Part shown: positions 23,441 to 31,165 of the stretch, one piece after another | Numbering within the stretch: position 1 is the first letter of the stretch | Layout of the letters: each line of letters begins with the position of its first letter | Assembly: GCA_016281255.1 (NCBI GenBank) | Contig: JAEEIG010000209.1 | Span: forward strand, 1-45,817 | Direction: 5' to 3' | DNA length: 45,817 nucleotides | Origin: Bacteroidales bacterium | GTDB taxonomy: Bacteria > Bacteroidota > Bacteroidia > Bacteroidales > WCHB1-69 | Position numbers and translations under genes: made by a program | The notes under the pieces: generated by a model | Told to the model about the DNA's origin: nothing | Databases searched by the model: none | Seen by the model: the letters and a program-made list of their open reading frames with translations, nothing else

Positions 23441-24004
23441 TTAGAAATCATATCCCACCATCTCGCCGTGCGGGTGGATGATGGTGTAGCGGGTGAACCG
23501 CTCGTCAGCATCGAAACCGTCTCCATAATTCACTGATCCGTCACCTTTTACCTGTTTCACCTGCTTGGTGGAGTAGATGACGCGCCGCCGTTGGTCCCAA
23601 ATCACTTCGTCGGTAATGACGGAATCGTGGTTGACCAAGTCATAGATGACCACATTGTCGGTGGCCTTGAAGAGGTTGTTGTTGATCTGGCAGGCATAAT
23701 TGGCCGTGATGACAGCCTGCTTCCGCCCGAAATCATTGAACGAGGTGATGGTGATCCCCTTAGGACAATCCACGTAGGAGGTGTCGCCATTGTAGCGGTT
23801 GAGCATCGGGGTGTTCACAATAAAGCTGGTGCGGCCGGAATCGCTCACCGTAATGGTCATGTTCTCCGCAGATTCGTCCGGATACTTTCCTTCATACTCC
23901 AGCAACTGCGTTTTGCTACCGGAGGATTTACAAGCAGCAAAAAGCATCATAATGCACGAGGCGATTATGATGCTTTTGTTAACGTATTTAAGTCTGAACG
24001 ACAT
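23441..24004 (-). CDS. lptC: LptC-like LPS export periplasmic lipoprotein
   Basis: This 187-residue protein has a lipoprotein-like signal (SIIIASCIMMLFAAC) and a small beta-rich LptC/OstA-type domain. Segments such as YPDESAENMTITVSDSG, GITITSFNDFG, ANYACQINNNLFKATDNVVI and EVIWDQRRRVIYSTKQV match the Bacteroidetes LptC pattern. LptC links the inner-membrane LptBFG pump to the periplasmic bridge carrying lipopolysaccharide outward. It is last in a run with coaX, an outer-membrane barrel and a TPR protein, an order I associate with Bacteroidetes genomes. The gene symbol rests on family similarity and context. Confidence 0.78.
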   Translation of the reverse strand: MSFRLKYVNKSIIIASCIMMLFAACKSSGSKTQLLEYEGKYPDESAENMTITVSDSGRTSFIVNTPMLNRYNGDTSYVDCPKGITITSFNDFGRKQAVITANYACQINNNLFKATDNVVIYDLVNHDSVITDEVIWDQRRRVIYSTKQVKQVKGDGSVNYGDGFDADERFTRYTIIHPHGEMVGYDF

Positions 24005-24010
24005 TCAGGA

Positions 24011-25456
24011 TTATCTCACAGTCGTGTTCTCTTGGATCCAGCAACCCACGTGAACCGAGTCACCGCTCTTCAAACCGCGTTTGAACAGTTCGTCCTTGCT
24101 GGGGTATCTCAGTTTTGCACGATGGCTGTTGGCTTCGTTGGCGCAAGAGGGATCAACAGCGGCAGCCTTGGCGTATTTATCGGCGGCAGCCCATGCGTAA
24201 GCACCAGGAATTTCGTTGTCGCCGGAGCATCCACGAGAATAGAGGTCGCCGATCAGGATGTAAGCCCTGCCCATGTTGGGTTTCGCCTTAAGAGCTTCGT
24301 AAGCGGCGGCACGAGCCTCTGAGAGAGAACCTTTCAGTTGGTAAGCAAGAGCCAGCATGTAGTTGGCATCTGCAGCCTGCTCGTGCGTTTCACTCAGCTT
24401 CACAGCCTCTTTGAAGTAGCTGACCGTGGCGGAGAAGTCTTCGTCGTTTTTGTCCGTGGCATATTTCTTCAAGGTAAGGTTACCCATCATGTAGGCCGTG
24501 TTGCGGTTGGGGCTGGCTTTGTGGAGAATCGAAAGACCTTCAAGGAACACCGGACTGCTGGTGCATTCGCCCTTGAACATCGTGTTCACCATCTTGCTGA
24601 CAGCGCCCAGGTCGTTCTTGATCTCATCGAATTTCTTGGTGTAGAGCATATCCATCACTTCGCAAGAAGCATAAGGAGTCACAGCGTTGTTGACCTTGGC
24701 GAGGGTTTTGCGATAGTTCACGATAAGTTTCTGTTGGCGGGTGGTGTCGTTGATGAACTTTTTAGCCTGTTTGTCGAAAGCTATGCGATCCAACTCACCA
24801 TTGTCGAATTTCGCCTGCAGATCCTCCAAAGCGTCAACACTCTGTTCGTAGGATTTCGTGGCATTCAAGATGGAAAGGTCGATATAGTCCGTGGCACGCT
24901 CGTAAGCCTCAATCACGATGGAGGTGTCGCGTTTCGCCTTGGTCAAATTCTCTGCCAGCTGGAAATATGCGTCCCAAACGGCGGGTTGGGTGTTCTCCTT
25001 CTCCATTTCCACAGACTGGACAAACCATTCGAAAGCCTTTTCATACTCGCTTTTTCTGTAACGAATGGTATTGTAAGCCTTCAAGCCCAGACCGGAACCG
25101 GGGGTGAACTTGTCCGGGAAATAGGTGTTGCGGACATCAAACGTGTACATCAGGGAGTCGATAAGCATCTCGCGACGTGCGGAATCCTTCTCGTCTTTGA
25201 TCAGGTTCTGGAACAACGTCTGGGCATTGGTGTAGATGCCATCCCAAGAGCACGGGCTGTGTTGGATAACATACTGCCAGGCTTCGTAAGCATCCGAGTA
25301 AGCTTTGGCATTGTAGTAGGTACGGAAATTGGTGATCTGCTCAAGGCATTTCAAAGAATCGGCTTCATTGGCTCCGTATTTGAAGGAGCAAGGGGATTGC
25401 GCGAAGATGAAACTTCCGCTGAAAACCAATGCGATGATTGCTAAAATCTTTTTCAT
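24011..25456 (-). CDS. Tetratricopeptide-repeat periplasmic protein
   Basis: From the ATG at 25456 (MKKILAIIALVFSGSFIFAQ) the protein has 481 residues and a signal peptide. The longer ORF upstream (to 25579) would overlap the barrel gene and has no signal, so I reject it. The mature part is helical. Its C-terminal third holds clear TPR-type units such as DANYMLALAYQLKGSLSEARAAAYEAL and GRAYILIGDLYSRG. TPR proteins in the periplasm usually act as binding scaffolds. The gene lies 31 bp after the outer-membrane barrel and 6 bp before the lptC-like gene, consistent with one envelope-assembly transcript. The partner is unknown. Confidence 0.82.
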   Translation of the reverse strand: MKKILAIIALVFSGSFIFAQSPCSFKYGANEADSLKCLEQITNFRTYYNAKAYSDAYEAWQYVIQHSPCSWDGIYTNAQTLFQNLIKDEKDSARREMLIDSLMYTFDVRNTYFPDKFTPGSGLGLKAYNTIRYRKSEYEKAFEWFVQSVEMEKENTQPAVWDAYFQLAENLTKAKRDTSIVIEAYERATDYIDLSILNATKSYEQSVDALEDLQAKFDNGELDRIAFDKQAKKFINDTTRQQKLIVNYRKTLAKVNNAVTPYASCEVMDMLYTKKFDEIKNDLGAVSKMVNTMFKGECTSSPVFLEGLSILHKASPNRNTAYMMGNLTLKKYATDKNDEDFSATVSYFKEAVKLSETHEQAADANYMLALAYQLKGSLSEARAAAYEALKAKPNMGRAYILIGDLYSRGCSGDNEIPGAYAWAAADKYAKAAAVDPSCANEANSHRAKLRYPSKDELFKRGLKSGDSVHVGCWIQENTTVR

Positions 25457-25487
25457 TTTTTCGTTTTTTATAGGGTTATTACTTATA

Positions 25488-26768
25488 TTAATCCAATTTG
25501 ACTCTTTGGTACCAGCGTTCTTGCAGGATGAAGCACAGGGAGAATCTGAAGTAGCGTTGGAGGACCAGATCGTTGGCAAGGGTTCCTGCTTTTCCGTATT
25601 CGAACATCAAGTTGATCGACGAGTGAGTATTGAAGGTATTGAGTGGTATTCCTACGCCTATACAGACTCCTAATTCGTCGATAGGTTTATCGCGCAGTGT
25701 CAAATCTCCGGTAGAGTATTTTCCGCCCATTCGGAAATTCAGCTTTTTCATGAACTTATTGGAAAACGGATCCGGGATAAACTGGACCCCGATGGAGGTC
25801 GAGATGGAGTTCTGCATCAAGTCGGACGGTTTCATAAACTGGAATTTCGCCCAGTTCTGCCAAGTCACATCCCCCGCAATGGTCAGCTTGTGCTTGTAGG
25901 TGTAGCTCAATCCGGCACCCACCTTCTGCGGGATAATCAACCTGCCCGACATGCCTTCATTGATGTAGAGGGTGTCATAGGCAGCCGTGGAGACGTAAAT
26001 CCCCGAATAAGAGTTTATCAACAAATTTTCTTTCGTCCAGATGTAGGCCGTGTTGCCGTAAACAGCACCCAACCCTATCCTATGGTTCTCCCCGATGTTG
26101 AACATGTACTGGATACCGGCATCAAGGTAGATGCCCTTCACCTGATAGGCGTCTGCGATGAAAATATTGGTGTAATTGCTGCCCTCGAAAGAGGTGTTTT
26201 GGCGCGAATAGATGGTGCCGAAGAGGTAGCTGGCGTTCAGACCGATGCTCAAGCCCTTGCAAATCTTGAAAGCATTGCCCCAATAGAGTTGATTGATACC
26301 GCCAGAACCGCTGTATATGTAGTTGGTCTTGCCGATACCCTCGATATCCTTTGTCGTTTCAATCTCATATCCCACCGAGCTGAACGGCATGATGCCAAGA
26401 CTGGTGCGCCAGTGTCGCGTGACCGGCAGACCTATGGACAGATAACCCGGTTGCGCGTATGTGTTCTGTTGGGATTTAGTGCGTTGGAACAGCTTGGAAA
26501 CATATACGGAAGCCCCCACATCGGCAATGAACGAGAGGGAATCGAACGCCGCGTAGGACGCAGGGTTCCGGAAATTGATGTAATAGGGATTCTGCATGGC
26601 GTATGAGGTCCCGCCCATGGCATCCAAGACACCGTTGGACGAGTTGTTGACAACGCCTATGCCATAACTGGAATAGGGCGAATTGATTTCGTTCTGTCCC
26701 TGTACTGACATGAGAGTCAGGCAACAAAACAAAAACATCCACACTATATGGTTAATCTTCTGAAGCAT
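25488..26768 (-). CDS. Outer-membrane beta-barrel protein
   Basis: This 426-residue protein has a signal peptide (MFLFCCLTLMSVQGQ) and alternating beta-strand sequence to the end. It opens with NSPYSSYGIGVVNN and continues with a small-residue pattern like LDAMGGTSYAMQNPYYINFRNPASYAAF. That start is seen in FadL-like/PorV-like barrels of Bacteroidetes. The final strand region LQRYFRFSLCFILQERW is amphipathic. A FadL-type channel role is possible but unproven. The start overlaps the end of coaX by 17 bp, so translation of the two is likely coupled. Confidence 0.8.
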   Translation of the reverse strand: MLQKINHIVWMFLFCCLTLMSVQGQNEINSPYSSYGIGVVNNSSNGVLDAMGGTSYAMQNPYYINFRNPASYAAFDSLSFIADVGASVYVSKLFQRTKSQQNTYAQPGYLSIGLPVTRHWRTSLGIMPFSSVGYEIETTKDIEGIGKTNYIYSGSGGINQLYWGNAFKICKGLSIGLNASYLFGTIYSRQNTSFEGSNYTNIFIADAYQVKGIYLDAGIQYMFNIGENHRIGLGAVYGNTAYIWTKENLLINSYSGIYVSTAAYDTLYINEGMSGRLIIPQKVGAGLSYTYKHKLTIAGDVTWQNWAKFQFMKPSDLMQNSISTSIGVQFIPDPFSNKFMKKLNFRMGGKYSTGDLTLRDKPIDELGVCIGVGIPLNTFNTHSSINLMFEYGKAGTLANDLVLQRYFRFSLCFILQERWYQRVKLD

Positions 26769-27483
26769 TCAGTTCTAATATTTTATGCAATCCGAGCAGA
26801 ATCGGATTTGGGGCGGCAAATATACGTTTTTTTATGAAATTACGAAGCAGGTCCGAATCACCTCCCGAAAAAATCACTTTCAAAGGCGAAAAACTCTCTT
26901 TATAGTCGGCAATCAAGCCGTCGATTTCGTAGGCCATGCCAAGGACAACGCCCGCCAGGATGGACTTTTGTGTCGTGTCGCCAATCAAAGGGACGATCTC
27001 TTCGGGCTCCACAAGAGGCAAACGGGCGGTGTAATGCTGCAGGGCCTGGAAACGCATCCGCAATCCCGGGGATATGCTGCCTCCCGAATACTCTCCATCG
27101 GCATTCACAAAATCGGCCACCAGACAGGTGCCTGCCATGATGGAAAGCACGTTGTGACGGGGATACAACGCATGGGCGCCCACCGCGTTGGCGATTCTGT
27201 CGGTGCCCAGGGTCTCCGGAGTGGCATAATCCAGCTCGATAGGCAGACGGCAACGGTGCGTAAACCGAACCAATCGCACCCTCGCCTCGATCCATGCCAG
27301 CGCCTCCGCCTCCTCGTCCCCCACCGACGACACGATAGCCCGACAGATGGTGTACTCATCGAAAAGAGACTCCAGAAATTCCACCCTCAACCGTTTCTCT
27401 TGAAAAAGCCGTATCAGTTTGCCCCTCTCGGAAAAAACCGCCACCTTTTTCAGCGTGTTCCCGATATCAATCACCAAATCCAT
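26752..27483 (-). CDS. coaX: Type III pantothenate kinase
   Basis: This 243-residue cytoplasmic enzyme phosphorylates pantothenate, the first step to coenzyme A. The N-terminal phosphate-binding motif VIDIGNTLKKVAVF, GTDRIANAVGA, IMAGTCLVADFVN and GSISPGLRMRFQAL are all characteristic of CoaX, which belongs to the ASKHA superfamily. Its length is normal. The 50-bp spacer to pdxA holds direct repeats (CAGTTGGCAGTTAGCAGTT and TTAAACC units) rather than a clear promoter. It heads a run with the barrel, TPR and lptC-like genes. Confidence 0.94.
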   Translation of the reverse strand: MDLVIDIGNTLKKVAVFSERGKLIRLFQEKRLRVEFLESLFDEYTICRAIVSSVGDEEAEALAWIEARVRLVRFTHRCRLPIELDYATPETLGTDRIANAVGAHALYPRHNVLSIMAGTCLVADFVNADGEYSGGSISPGLRMRFQALQHYTARLPLVEPEEIVPLIGDTTQKSILAGVVLGMAYEIDGLIADYKESFSPLKVIFSGGDSDLLRNFIKKRIFAAPNPILLGLHKILELNASED

Positions 27484-27533
27484 AACAGTTGGCAGTTAGC
27501 AGTTTCGTGGCGACCACACTCTCCCCTTAAACC
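27484..27533. repeat. Short direct repeats between pdxA and coaX
   Basis: The spacer opens with degenerate 7-8 bp repeats (CAGTTGG/CAGTTAG/CAGTTTC) and ends with CCTTAAA-CCTTAAA-CC, the reverse complement of the GGTTTAA units seen at 34.98 and 41.75 kb. No promoter consensus is visible. Confidence 0.7.
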
Positions 27534-28556
27534 TTAAACCAAATTCATCGCCCTGTTTTTCAAAATATCCACCGCCAGATAAATAGCGTTGCGCATGGAC
27601 TGCGGATCGGCGATGTTCTTGCCGGCGATGTCGTAGGCGGTACCATGGGCGGGAGCCGTGCGCACAATGGGCAGTCCGGCGGTGAAGTTCACTCCGCTCT
27701 TGCCCAGCAACTTGAAGGGAAGCATACCCTGGTCGTAATACATGGCTAACACCGCGTCAAAGCGGGTGTAGGCACCGGAGGCGAAAAATCCTTCGGCGGA
27801 AAACGGCCCGATAGCGTTGATACCGTTGTGGAAAGCTTGGTTCACCGCGGGTTGGATGACCTCTTTCTCCTCCGCTCCCAACACACCTTCGTCACCGCAA
27901 TGCGGATTGAGCGCCAGCACGGCGATGGTCGGGTTGCTCAGGGCAAAATCCTGCTTCAACGAGTGGTTCAGAATCCCCAACTTCTGGAGAATCAGCTCTG
28001 TAGTGATGTTTTCCGACACTTTCTGTATCGGCATGTGGTTGGTGACAAACCCCACGCGCAGGTTCTCGGCCACCATCAAGGTCATGGCAGGATGCTCCTT
28101 GCCGCCGAAATAGTGCTCGAAGAACTCCGTATGCCCCGGGAACACGAACTTATCGGATTGGATATTGCTCTTGTTGACAGGCGCCGTCACCACAGCGTCG
28201 ATCAATTTGTTCTTCAAATCCCGACCGGCGGCATACAAAGCCCGTTCCGCCATCTGTCCGGCGATTTTGGTGGAAGTGCCCAAATCCAGCTTCACCTCCT
28301 CTTCGTACAAATTGATGAGATTAGGACGTTTTGTGGAGAGTTGTTCGACGGATTTGGTGAATTGGAACGAGAAATCAGGCAATTCCATATATTTTTTGTG
28401 ATAGGAGGCCACCTTCGAAAGCCCATATACCACTGGAGTGCACATCTCCATTATCCTATTGTCACTCAGGGATTTGATAATAACCTCATAGCCGATACCG
28501 TTGATATCGCCTTGCGTAATGCCAATTGTGAAATTCTTATTTTCAGCCATATCCAT
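27534..28556 (-). CDS. pdxA: 4-hydroxythreonine-4-phosphate dehydrogenase
   Basis: This 340-residue cytoplasmic enzyme oxidises 4-phosphohydroxy-threonine in the DXP-dependent pathway to pyridoxal 5'-phosphate. Motifs are ITQGDINGIGYEVI, AVVTAPVNKSNI, FPGHTEFFEHYFG, LNPHCGDEG, YDQGMLPFKLLG and VRTAPAHGTAYDIAGK, the last four holding metal and substrate ligands. The start may be at MDMAEN (28556) or two codons later. A TATTTTTG element just upstream suggests its own promoter. PLP made by this pathway is used by SufS in the same window, but there is no operon link. Confidence 0.95.
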   Translation of the reverse strand: MDMAENKNFTIGITQGDINGIGYEVIIKSLSDNRIMEMCTPVVYGLSKVASYHKKYMELPDFSFQFTKSVEQLSTKRPNLINLYEEEVKLDLGTSTKIAGQMAERALYAAGRDLKNKLIDAVVTAPVNKSNIQSDKFVFPGHTEFFEHYFGGKEHPAMTLMVAENLRVGFVTNHMPIQKVSENITTELILQKLGILNHSLKQDFALSNPTIAVLALNPHCGDEGVLGAEEKEVIQPAVNQAFHNGINAIGPFSAEGFFASGAYTRFDAVLAMYYDQGMLPFKLLGKSGVNFTAGLPIVRTAPAHGTAYDIAGKNIADPQSMRNAIYLAVDILKNRAMNLV

Positions 28557-28572
28557 TGTTTTTTTCAGACGG

Positions 28573-28580
28573 CAAAAATA
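28573..28580 (-). promoter_or_regulatory. -7 promoter element for pdxA
   Basis: The minus strand reads TATTTTTG 17 bp upstream of the first possible pdxA start, matching the Bacteroidetes -7 consensus. No good -33 element is seen. Confidence 0.5.
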
Positions 28581-28624
28581 TCAATTTTTTCGCATTTATG
28601 GAATATGGTGGAAATTCACTTTTT

Positions 28625-30427
28625 TTAACCCAACATGATGTAGAGGTCAGGATACTGGTGCGGGGATTCTTTTTTGTGACGAGTGAGCGCAAATGCCAAC
28701 GTCAGCGTGCCGATACGACCGCAATACATGTTGACGGTCAAGATCAGTTTCGCCATCCAGTTCCAGTTGGCGCATTCGCCGGTGGAGAGACCGCAGGTGG
28801 TGAACGCCGAGGAGGTCTCGAACAACGCGTGAAGCAACTGCACGTCAGGCTCCACCACCGTGAGCAAGAAACAGGAAACCAGGATAAAAGCAGCCGACAT
28901 CATCATGATGGTGGTCGCCTTCTCCACCATGGAGGGTGAAATGGACTTATGGTCGAATTCGATCTCCTTTTTGCCCTTCACCGTGGCAATCACAGACTTG
29001 ATGACGATGAAGAGTGTGGTCGTTTTGATGCCGCCGCCCGTGGAACTGGGCGATCCGCCGATGAAAATCGCCACCAAAATCAGAATAATCGTGGAAACAT
29101 GCATCATGTTGATATCCAATACATTGAATCCTGATGTTCGACAAGTGACAATCTGGAAGACGGAGGTGAAAACCTTGTTGCCGAAGCCATCTACATCTTT
29201 CAGAACACCGTTGTACTCTATCAGGAAAAAGAGGATGGTGCCGATAATGATGATGGCGAATGTGACATATAACACGATTTTAGTCTGCGGCATCAGCGTC
29301 TTCCAATGATATTTGTTGCGTTCGCGGATGTAGCGATAGCTGAAGAAGTCGCGGATAGTGACAAAACCGATGCCGCCGAGGAAGACCAGCATCATGATAA
29401 CCACCTGCGGGAAATAGCTACCGGGGACGCCCAAATTTAGCAAACTGTCGTCAATGAGCACAAAACCGCCGTTATTGAAGGCCGAAACCGTATAAAATAT
29501 CGAGAAAAAAAGGTTTTGCTTGTCGGAAAGGAAAAAACCCGTCGATTTCCAATAGGTGAATAGAAACGCCGCGCCCGCCACCTCGATAATGATGGTGGTG
29601 AGCACAATGCTGCGCAAAAGTCCCACGGAATCGGAAAGACGGTCGGCGGACATCATGTCGCGGATCATGTACTGGTAGCGCAAACCGACCAACGAACGGG
29701 AAAGGAAGGTGGAGAAGAACGTTGCAAAAGAGAGGATGCTCATACCGCCCAACTGGATCAGCATCATAATCACCACCTGTCCTTTGAACGTGAAACATTC
29801 GGGCGTGCTCAAAACGGAAAGTCCGGTGATGCAACTGGCGCTGGTGGCGGTGAAAAGCGCGTCGATGAACGAAATCCCATGGGTGGTCATGCGCGGCATC
29901 TTCAGCAAAATGGTGCCCATCGCAATGAGAAACAGGAACGACGCCACCATCAAAATCGGAGGACTGAGATGGTATTTGCCCAACGAACTGCTGGCCTTGG
30001 CCAATTCGACCAATACCATGATAAGAAAATAGAACTGAATGAAAATCAGGTAGATATTCTCAAAATTCTGCGCATCAACGATGTCAAAATGGAAAAAATG
30101 AATCGAGATGAACTGTAGAATGAGCAACAAAATGATTAGAAATTCGACCCACGATTGCCTGAGATATTCCGACCGGTGAAGAGAGTAAAACAGCAGTATA
30201 AAATATTTGAAAACGTAGAAAAAAAGACTGCCGTGAATGACCAAGCGGATGGCGTTTTTGGCAAAAGAGGTGATGTACAAGCCGTGATAACAGAAAATGC
30301 ACGCGATGGTCACGATGGAGATCACCAAACTGCAAATCTGCAAAGCCCACTGGATGCGGTCCTTGTGATTGACAATGTGGACTCTCACCTTGCCATTATA
30401 CTCGTCGTGATTTCCGAAGAAAAACAT
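28625..30427 (-). CDS. trkH: TrkH/KtrB-type potassium uptake protein
   Basis: This 600-residue inner-membrane protein has four pore-loop (MPM) repeats: TATSASCITGLSVL, SAFNNGGFVLIDDS, TCRTSGFNVLDI and SSAFTTCGLSTG, the glycines forming the K+ filter. An N-terminal extension of about 150 residues holds extra hydrophobic segments not found in short KtrB proteins. It imports K+ with its cytoplasmic gating partner, the TrkA protein encoded just upstream. The two genes overlap by one base. The C-terminus ends in a short soluble tail. Confidence 0.93.
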   Translation of the reverse strand: MFFFGNHDEYNGKVRVHIVNHKDRIQWALQICSLVISIVTIACIFCYHGLYITSFAKNAIRLVIHGSLFFYVFKYFILLFYSLHRSEYLRQSWVEFLIILLLILQFISIHFFHFDIVDAQNFENIYLIFIQFYFLIMVLVELAKASSSLGKYHLSPPILMVASFLFLIAMGTILLKMPRMTTHGISFIDALFTATSASCITGLSVLSTPECFTFKGQVVIMMLIQLGGMSILSFATFFSTFLSRSLVGLRYQYMIRDMMSADRLSDSVGLLRSIVLTTIIIEVAGAAFLFTYWKSTGFFLSDKQNLFFSIFYTVSAFNNGGFVLIDDSLLNLGVPGSYFPQVVIMMLVFLGGIGFVTIRDFFSYRYIRERNKYHWKTLMPQTKIVLYVTFAIIIIGTILFFLIEYNGVLKDVDGFGNKVFTSVFQIVTCRTSGFNVLDINMMHVSTIILILVAIFIGGSPSSTGGGIKTTTLFIVIKSVIATVKGKKEIEFDHKSISPSMVEKATTIMMMSAAFILVSCFLLTVVEPDVQLLHALFETSSAFTTCGLSTGECANWNWMAKLILTVNMYCGRIGTLTLAFALTRHKKESPHQYPDLYIMLG

Positions 30428-31122
30428 TACAGGTTGATTTTGATGAAGTTGTCGATGTCGCGGTCTTTGCCGAACAACACGAAGACATCGCCTTTGCGAA
30501 TGACCATGGAGTTGTCAGGCACACCGATAATATGCTGTTTCATAGTCAGTTCCTTGTTCTCGATCTCTTCAAAATTGCGGCGGATGGTGACTAAACTGAG
30601 GTGGTGGTTGTCGCGAAAGTTGACATCGCCGAGGGTAAGACCCTCCAGACGGTCGGGAGTGATGATAGAGGCGATACGGAAATCATCGGGCATCTGCAAG
30701 TAAGAGAGAATGTTAGGGTTACTCAGCCGCTCTGCCAACAGGGTGGCCAACTCCTCTTCGGGGGAGAGGAATTCCGTGATGCCCATCTTCTCCAAAATGG
30801 TCTGCTGGTGCGCGCCTTTGGTACGACAGTATATCTTTTCGATGCCCAGGTCGATGAGATTGGAGATGCAGAGCAACCGCTCCACAAAATCGTCACCGAT
30901 GGCCACAATCACGGCATCGAAATCCTTGATGTTCTCGTTGAGCAGGGCGCGTTTGTCGGTGGCATCCGTGCAGACGGCATACGCCACATCATCGCTGATG
31001 CTCTGCACTTTCTTCATGTCCTTGTCAATGACCAACACCTCGAAACCCTTTTCCGAAAGTGCCAGACTGATGGCCTGACCGAACTGTCCCGCGCCGATGA
31101 CGGCAAATTTTTTCTGTGCCAT
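30427..31122 (-). CDS. trkA: TrkA/KtrA-type potassium channel regulatory subunit
   Basis: This 231-residue cytoplasmic protein has one N-terminal RCK/TrkA-N domain (FAVIGAGQFGQAISLALSEKGFEVLVID, the Rossmann GxGxxG) and one TrkA-C domain (residues ~145-231). A single copy of each is the KtrA-like size, half of E. coli TrkA. It binds nucleotides and opens or closes the K+ pore. It overlaps the trkH start by one base, so the stoichiometry is probably coupled. Confidence 0.92.
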   Translation of the reverse strand: MAQKKFAVIGAGQFGQAISLALSEKGFEVLVIDKDMKKVQSISDDVAYAVCTDATDKRALLNENIKDFDAVIVAIGDDFVERLLCISNLIDLGIEKIYCRTKGAHQQTILEKMGITEFLSPEEELATLLAERLSNPNILSYLQMPDDFRIASIITPDRLEGLTLGDVNFRDNHHLSLVTIRRNFEEIENKELTMKQHIIGVPDNSMVIRKGDVFVLFGKDRDIDNFIKINL

Positions 31123-31165
31123 AATATCTTTTTTTAAGAAGGCGGCGAAAATAAAAAATTTTCGG